Shown piece by piece: positions 63,665 to 64,000 of a stretch of DNA of 64,000 nt. The notes under the pieces are model-generated. The model was not told where the DNA came from. It made no database searches and saw only the letters and a program-made list of their open reading frames with translations. How positions within the stretch are numbered: position 1 is the stretch's first letter; each line of letters opens with the position of its first letter. Source of the stretch: Hydractinia symbiolongicarpus (lineage: Eukaryota > Cnidaria > Hydrozoa > Anthoathecata > Hydractiniidae); assembly GCF_029227915.1 (NCBI RefSeq), contig NC_079876.1:21326001-21390000 (forward strand). Direction: 5' to 3'. The translations under genes were made by a program, and so were the position numbers.

Positions 63665-64000
63665 CTAATATTTGCTCCACTTTCTATCATGAATTTTGGG
63701 GTACATGGCCGCACAGCTCAAACAGAATAACACGCCTCCATGTTTGTTTTCCAAGAACCCCTGGCAGGTAGGGCAGAGAACGGTATTTCGAGTCTGATGT
63801 TCGAGAGGTGGTGGAGTATATATTAATTTACCCTGCAGACATCTCAAGGTGTTGCGATACCTCTCAACGAGCCTTGCCTTCTCGGGGCTATCCCCAATAA
63901 GTTCGATATATTGGGGTATAATGTTGTATGTGAGTAGGTCATATAAAATCAAATAATTCTCATTCTGTTGAACACCTCGAATTTCCCTATCAATAGCAAG
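63665..64000 (-). CDS. Zinc-ribbon protein, possibly VLTF3-like, N-terminus beyond the window
   Basis: The frame is open from the right window edge (reading LAIDREIRGVQQNENY) to TAG 63665. There is no ATG in the visible part, so the true start lies beyond 64000. The first part is helical (LILYDLLTYNIIPQYIELIG, ARLVERYRNTLRCLQGKL); the C-terminal part is a zinc ribbon with CPTC and CLSC (spacing C-x2-C-x14-C-x2-C) and the frame ends KIHDRKWSKY. Helical region plus C-terminal ribbon recalls late transcription factor VLTF3-like proteins of Polintons and large DNA viruses, but I hold that only as a possibility. It is followed directly by the ATPase gene, suggesting one transcript. Confidence 0.5.
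   Translation of the reverse strand, partial: LAIDREIRGVQQNENYLILYDLLTYNIIPQYIELIGDSPEKARLVERYRNTLRCLQGKLIYTPPPLEHQTRNTVLCPTCQGFLENKHGGVLFCLSCAAMYPKIHDRKWSKY

Larger units (their letters stand above)
54298..64000. mobile_element. Left part of a decayed Polinton/Maverick (adintovirus-like) element
   Basis: Twelve tightly packed genes on both strands include the hallmark set of Polintons: double jelly-roll major capsid protein, a probable single jelly-roll minor capsid protein, retroviral-type DDE integrase and FtsK/HerA-type packaging ATPase. The element continues past 64000. Not seen in this window: protein-primed DNA polymerase B, adenovirus-type protease and terminal inverted repeats. I count at least ten in-frame stop codons whose frame reads sensibly on both sides, plus several one-base shifts, so this is an old copy. 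Codon use and base composition differ sharply from the satellite and are mildly more GC-rich than the LINE. Confidence 0.8.

Noticed and set aside
54298-64000. Alternative genetic code with TGA read as Trp
   Set aside because: TAG and TAA stops and several frameshifts occur in the same genes, so ordinary decay explains the TGA codons.

Overview
The window looks like a repeat-rich, probably heterochromatic stretch of an animal genome. A marine invertebrate, most likely a cnidarian, fits best. That guess rests on general resemblance of the retrotransposon-deubiquitinase fusion and the Polinton-like capsid/integrase genes to cnidarian elements as I remember them; I could run no search. I see no bacterial gene organisation, rRNA or tRNA.

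Positions 1-48,606 are one giant satellite built from the tetranucleotide CATT (ATTC). Most tetramers are CATT; variants such as TATT, AATT, TGTT, CGTT, GATT and CCTT form longer words that recur. Into this are set 26 copies of a non-tetrameric anchor segment of about 477 bp (24 complete, one 3'-truncated, one cut by the window edge), 1.46-2.72 kb apart except for the 0.98 kb step after the truncated copy. Anchors fall into three sequence subtypes, and blocks of 4-7 kb are themselves duplicated. The many forward reading frames here are period-4 artefacts (His-Ser-Phe-Ile), not genes.

Positions 48,607-52,765 hold a decayed, minus-strand LINE of the restriction-like-endonuclease (R2/NeSL-like) type: N-terminal region, reverse transcriptase, Cys/His knuckle and PD-(D/E)XK-type endonuclease. 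Fused to its C-terminus is a ubiquitin-specific protease (USP) domain. The satellite cuts the element inside the USP domain, before the expected His box.

Positions 52,766-54,297 are non-coding: a CA-rich microsatellite, four diverged tandem copies of a ~160-180 bp repeat, and a GC-rich hairpin followed by a T run.

Positions 54,298-64,000 are the left part of a decayed Polinton/Maverick (adintovirus-like) element that runs off the right edge. In order: a hydrophobic/coiled-coil protein (-), a probable minor capsid protein (-), a conserved-looking unknown (+), a long coiled-coil protein with hydrophobic C-terminus (-), the major capsid protein (+), an HNH-type endonuclease (+), a small tail-anchored protein (+), a DDE integrase (+), an acidic-tail unknown (-), a BRO/MSV199-like coiled-coil protein (-), the packaging ATPase (-) and a zinc-ribbon protein (-, partial). 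Almost every gene carries in-frame stops or frameshifts; only the 209-codon acidic-tail frame is intact from ATG to stop. DNA polymerase B, maturation protease and terminal inverted repeats are not visible here. Genes are tightly packed, and several junctions carry strong inverted repeats, some overlapping start codons, which is the most unusual pattern in this half of the window.
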